A program made the position numbers and the translations under genes. A model generated the notes under the pieces. The model ran no database searches. It had not been told where the DNA came from and worked only from the letters and a program-made list of their open reading frames with translations. From JBGOUJ01 sp041477005 (GTDB lineage Bacteria > Acidobacteriota > Terriglobia > Bryobacterales > JACQDG01), in NCBI GenBank assembly GCA_041477005.1, contig JBGOUJ010000333.1, positions 1-8,638 on the forward strand: a stretch of 8,638 nucleotides of DNA, given 5' to 3'. Every line of letters starts with the position of its first letter. The stretch's first letter is position 1. Of this stretch, positions 6,656 to 8,638 are shown piece by piece.

Positions 6656-6660
6656 CCTCC
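6656..6660 (-). promoter_or_regulatory. Ribosome binding site fixing the start of the small membrane protein
   Basis: GGAGG on the minus strand, 5 nt before the ATG at 6648-6650, selects the 66-residue form over a longer open frame that begins at 6770. Confidence 0.6.
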
Positions 6661-6718
6661 GTCTTTCTTGTACACCCACGCCAAAATCCGCGCCACTCGC
6701 TCGATGCTGTCGATAGAC

Positions 6719-6750
6719 GAAAAAAGAAGGCCAGCAAAGCGCTGGCCTTA
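6719..6750 (-). terminator. Rho-independent terminator of the oxidoreductase/dehydratase unit
   Basis: A perfect 9-bp stem (AAGGCCAGC at 6728-6736 with GCTGGCCTT at 6742-6750, 5-nt loop) is followed on the minus strand by TTCTTTTTTCG-type sequence (T-rich at 6719-6727). It begins 60 nt beyond the dehydratase stop codon. It reads as an intrinsic terminator only on the minus strand and isolates the small membrane protein gene from upstream transcription. Confidence 0.85.
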
Positions 6751-6810
6751 AAGGGTATTTTGAGGACCAAGGGAGGCCACGGACTGCGGCAGGCTGAGTG
6801 GCTGGGGCTT

Positions 6811-7869
6811 TTAAGCCGGTCTCTCCGAATTTACCGCCAGAATCAGCGCCCGGATGAACCCGTGCGAAAACGTTCGTCCGAGTTTGCCACCCGGCAGCTC
6901 ACCCGTCATGCGCGGCGTGTGATCTGAAACCAAGCCACCCTGATAGCCGACCTCCTTGTAGGCCCGCATTGCGGCGAGCATGTCCACGTCACCCTCGTCG
7001 ATGAAGGTTTCCGTGTAGCGCGGTACGTGTCCGCGCACGCCTCGGAAGTGAACATGGTGGATCTTGCCCCGCCGCCCGATGCGCCGGATGGCATCGATGA
7101 CATCCACTCCCATCTCGGTAACCGTACCCTGGCAGAAGGTAAAGCCGCTCGCCGGGCTGGGCACTGCATCCACGAATCTCTCGATGTCTTCGGTGTTCCG
7201 CAACAGGCGCGGCACGCCGCGCACCACCGCCTGTGGCGGATCCTTGGGGTGCAGCGAAAGCTTCACATACCCCCTCTCCGCCGCCTCCACGGCGGGTTTC
7301 AGGAAGTACATCAGGCGCGTCCAGAGATCGTCGTAGGAGATCGGGCCAAACTGGGCGAATGGCGGGGCGTCCTTGTCCAGTTCGTGATCGTATGCGGTGT
7401 AGGTGCTCCCGCCGCGCCCCGGAACGGTCTTGTAGCCCATGTCCGCGCCCCAGTCGGGCGTCCAGCGGTATTGGAAAACCGGGATGCCGGCCTCGCCCGC
7501 GGCGCGAATGCTCCGGCAGATGTTTTCGATGTCGCGGTCGCGCTCCGGCTTGCCGAGGATCGAATTCATCTCCCAGGCGAAGGGCACGGTGATGCAGGCC
7601 ACTCGCAGCTCGAACTGGGCGCAGCGCTCTACCACGGCGCGCGTGTCGGCGGGCGACCAATAGCCTTTCTTGTCGCGATCCACGAAGTCGGAGCCTTGCA
7701 GATCCACCCATTTCAGACCCAACTGCGCGAGCCACCGCAGGGTGGCGTCGTCCAGGTTGCCGATGTTCTCCGCTACCTTCGGCTCCCATCCGAGCTTCGG
7801 CGCCGCGGCGGCTCGGCCGGAGGCAAACATTGCCACGCTCGTGCACTTCAGAACGTCTCTCCGTCGCAT
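6811..7869 (-). CDS. Tat-exported mannonate dehydratase-like TIM-barrel protein (UxuA/ManD family)
   Basis: The product is 352 residues from the chosen ATG; residue numbers here count from the GTG 6 nt upstream. UxuA converts D-mannonate to 2-keto-3-deoxygluconate in hexuronate breakdown and normally uses Mn2+. Key family positions are visible: H209 ('LSLHPKDPP'), C248 ('GFTFCQGT'), H276 ('IHHVHFRGV') and D318-H319 ('SDHTPRM'), with spacings close to those of characterised ManD metal and catalytic residues, plus 'EGDVDM' (294-299). The tyrosine usually found in the C-terminal 'PGY' motif is not obvious, so activity on mannonate itself is unsure. The N-terminus carries a twin-arginine signal (RRRDVLK, then 'ASGRAAAAP'), unlike the cytoplasmic enterobacterial UxuA. 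The ATG at 7869 has GGAGG 7 nt upstream; the GTG at 7875 overlaps the upstream stop but has no usable spacing. A general sugar phosphate isomerase/epimerase-type TIM barrel is the alternative call. Confidence 0.75.
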   Translation of the reverse strand: MRRRDVLKCTSVAMFASGRAAAAPKLGWEPKVAENIGNLDDATLRWLAQLGLKWVDLQGSDFVDRDKKGYWSPADTRAVVERCAQFELRVACITVPFAWEMNSILGKPERDRDIENICRSIRAAGEAGIPVFQYRWTPDWGADMGYKTVPGRGGSTYTAYDHELDKDAPPFAQFGPISYDDLWTRLMYFLKPAVEAAERGYVKLSLHPKDPPQAVVRGVPRLLRNTEDIERFVDAVPSPASGFTFCQGTVTEMGVDVIDAIRRIGRRGKIHHVHFRGVRGHVPRYTETFIDEGDVDMLAAMRAYKEVGYQGGLVSDHTPRMTGELPGGKLGRTFSHGFIRALILAVNSERPA

Positions 7870-7871
7870 CG

Positions 7872-8638
7872 TCACACCTCCGGCAGTTCGTATCCCTTCC
7901 GGCGCGGGCGCGCCAGCAGGCGTGCGGCTTCTTCATCGCCCGGAATGGTTTCCTTCTCCGCGTCCCACCGGATTCTGCGCCGCGTCAGATACGCGATGTT
8001 GCCCAACTGGCAGCAGACGCTGACGCGCCGGCTGAATTCCAGATCGACCATCGGCTTTTTGCCTTCCTTGATGCAGTCGAGGAACATCCGCTGATAGGGA
8101 CCATCCTGGCCGCCCTGAGCGTTGGCGCCGGGACCGGTGTACGCGACGCCGGCCATCTTCTCCACCGGAGGCTCCAGCGGAAACTCATACAGCCGGTACG
8201 GTTTGCTCCCGATGTTGCTGTAAATCTCGTAACCGAAACGGTCGATCACCAGCGTGGCTTGCTTGCCGTAGAAACAGATCCCGTGGTGGTAAGGCCGGCT
8301 TTGCAGGTGGTGGAAGTTGTTATAGCTGCGCTGGCGGTAAGTCAGCAGGAATCCGGGGAATTCCCAACTGGCTTCGAGCACGTCGGGCGTATCGGCGATA
8401 TCGTCCACCACGAACGTGCCGCCGGTCGCGACCGCCGTCAGCGGCGTCGCATTGTTCATGGCCCACAGCGCGATATCGAGGTGGTGCGGACCCCAGTTCG
8501 TCAGGACGCCGCCGCCGTAGTCGAACCACCAGTTGTGATTGAGGCGTGCCTGGTTGAACGGGACGGACGGCGCCGGGCCCAGCCACTGGTCCCAATGGTA
8601 TCCGGGCAGCGGAGCGGAATCCGCGAACCGGCCCGCCC
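7872..8638 (-). CDS. Gfo/Idh/MocA family oxidoreductase, C-terminal part (N-terminus outside window)
   Basis: The frame is open to the window edge and gives the last 254 residues; the upstream half with the NAD(P)-binding Rossmann fold and EKP motif is missing. Visible family signatures are 'WDQWLGPAPSVPFNQAR', 'WWFDYGGGVLTNWGPHHLDIALWAM' and the C-terminal 'CCQLGNIAYLTRRRIRWDAEKETIPGDEEAARLL', all typical of the acidobacterial/planctomycete type. In the usual 'TDWGxHHxD' motif the Asp is Asn here (residue 47 of the visible part), while both His and the final Asp are kept. These enzymes oxidise or reduce sugars, sugar acids or inositols; the substrate cannot be named. The in-frame ATG at 8459 is internal, not the start. 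Its TGA lies 2 nt before the ATG of the dehydratase-like gene, so the two are cotranscribed and probably translationally coupled. Confidence 0.92.
   Translation of the reverse strand, partial: AGRFADSAPLPGYHWDQWLGPAPSVPFNQARLNHNWWFDYGGGVLTNWGPHHLDIALWAMNNATPLTAVATGGTFVVDDIADTPDVLEASWEFPGFLLTYRQRSYNNFHHLQSRPYHHGICFYGKQATLVIDRFGYEIYSNIGSKPYRLYEFPLEPPVEKMAGVAYTGPGANAQGGQDGPYQRMFLDCIKEGKKPMVDLEFSRRVSVCCQLGNIAYLTRRRIRWDAEKETIPGDEEAARLLARPRRKGYELPEV
7877..7881 (-). promoter_or_regulatory. Ribosome binding site of the UxuA-like gene, inside the preceding gene
   Basis: GGAGG on the minus strand lies 7 nt before the ATG at 7867-7869 but only 1 nt before the alternative GTG at 7873-7875. It therefore fixes the ATG start and lies within the last codons of the oxidoreductase. 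Confidence 0.6.

Noticed and set aside
7027..8094. Long plus-strand open frame (355 codons) opposite the UxuA-like and oxidoreductase genes
   Set aside because: It is a GC-rich antisense shadow of two clearly real genes, with no family resemblance and no upstream ribosome site.
8457..8459. ATG that could be taken as the start of the oxidoreductase
   Set aside because: Translation upstream of it in the same frame is clearly Gfo/Idh/MocA sequence (WDQWLGPAP, YGGGVLTNWGPHHLD), so the gene continues past the window edge.
1..8638. Mobile elements, tRNA or rRNA genes, attachment sites
   Set aside because: No transposase, integrase, terminal inverted repeats, cloverleaf or rRNA segments were recognised on either strand.

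Overview
The window looks like chromosomal DNA of an Acidobacteriota member, probably of the Solibacter/Bryobacter type. The evidence is indirect: high GC, an Oar-like TonB-dependent receptor with an N-terminal carboxypeptidase-regulatory domain and no SusD partner, a Tat-tagged catabolic enzyme, a Gfo/Idh/MocA oxidoreductase of the sort abundant in that phylum, and a DUF4838 protein. There is no rRNA or marker gene, so the taxon is an inference. Every gene supported here lies on the minus strand, so transcription runs from right to left.

Right block (8638 to 6811): the C-terminal 254 residues of a Gfo/Idh/MocA oxidoreductase, cut by the window edge, are followed after 2 nt by a Tat-signal protein of the mannonate dehydratase (UxuA/ManD) TIM-barrel family. 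All the expected metal and catalytic His/Cys/Asp positions of that family are recognisable. This unit ends at a clean intrinsic terminator at 6719-6750.

Middle (6650 to 5845): a 66-residue two-helix membrane protein with its own strong ribosome binding site, then about 600 bp without a convincing gene. That gap carries a 9-bp-arm palindrome (6145-6168), a 15-bp tandem duplication (5916-5945), and a near-consensus promoter (TTGACA, 17 bp, GATAAT) reading left.

Left block (5844 to 104): a three-gene operon. It encodes a FadR-subfamily GntR regulator (HTH plus FCD), a 1073-residue TonB-dependent receptor, and a secreted DUF4838 protein with an alpha-glucuronidase-like N-terminal domain. The junctions are tight (29 nt and 18 nt). 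The promoter's predicted start point lies inside TGGTATGACCA, a perfect match to the TGGTnnnACCA operator class bound by FadR, PdhR and LldR. A weaker copy lies 21 bp (two helical turns) downstream. The regulator has the three arginines expected to read such a site.

Working model (inference): an acidic-sugar (uronate-type) scavenging locus. The receptor would import an oligosaccharide, the DUF4838 protein would act on it in the cell envelope, the FCD regulator would sense a carboxylate and relieve autorepression, and the UxuA-like dehydratase and the oxidoreductase would handle sugar acid products. The separate elements are well supported. The substrate is not proven by sequence.
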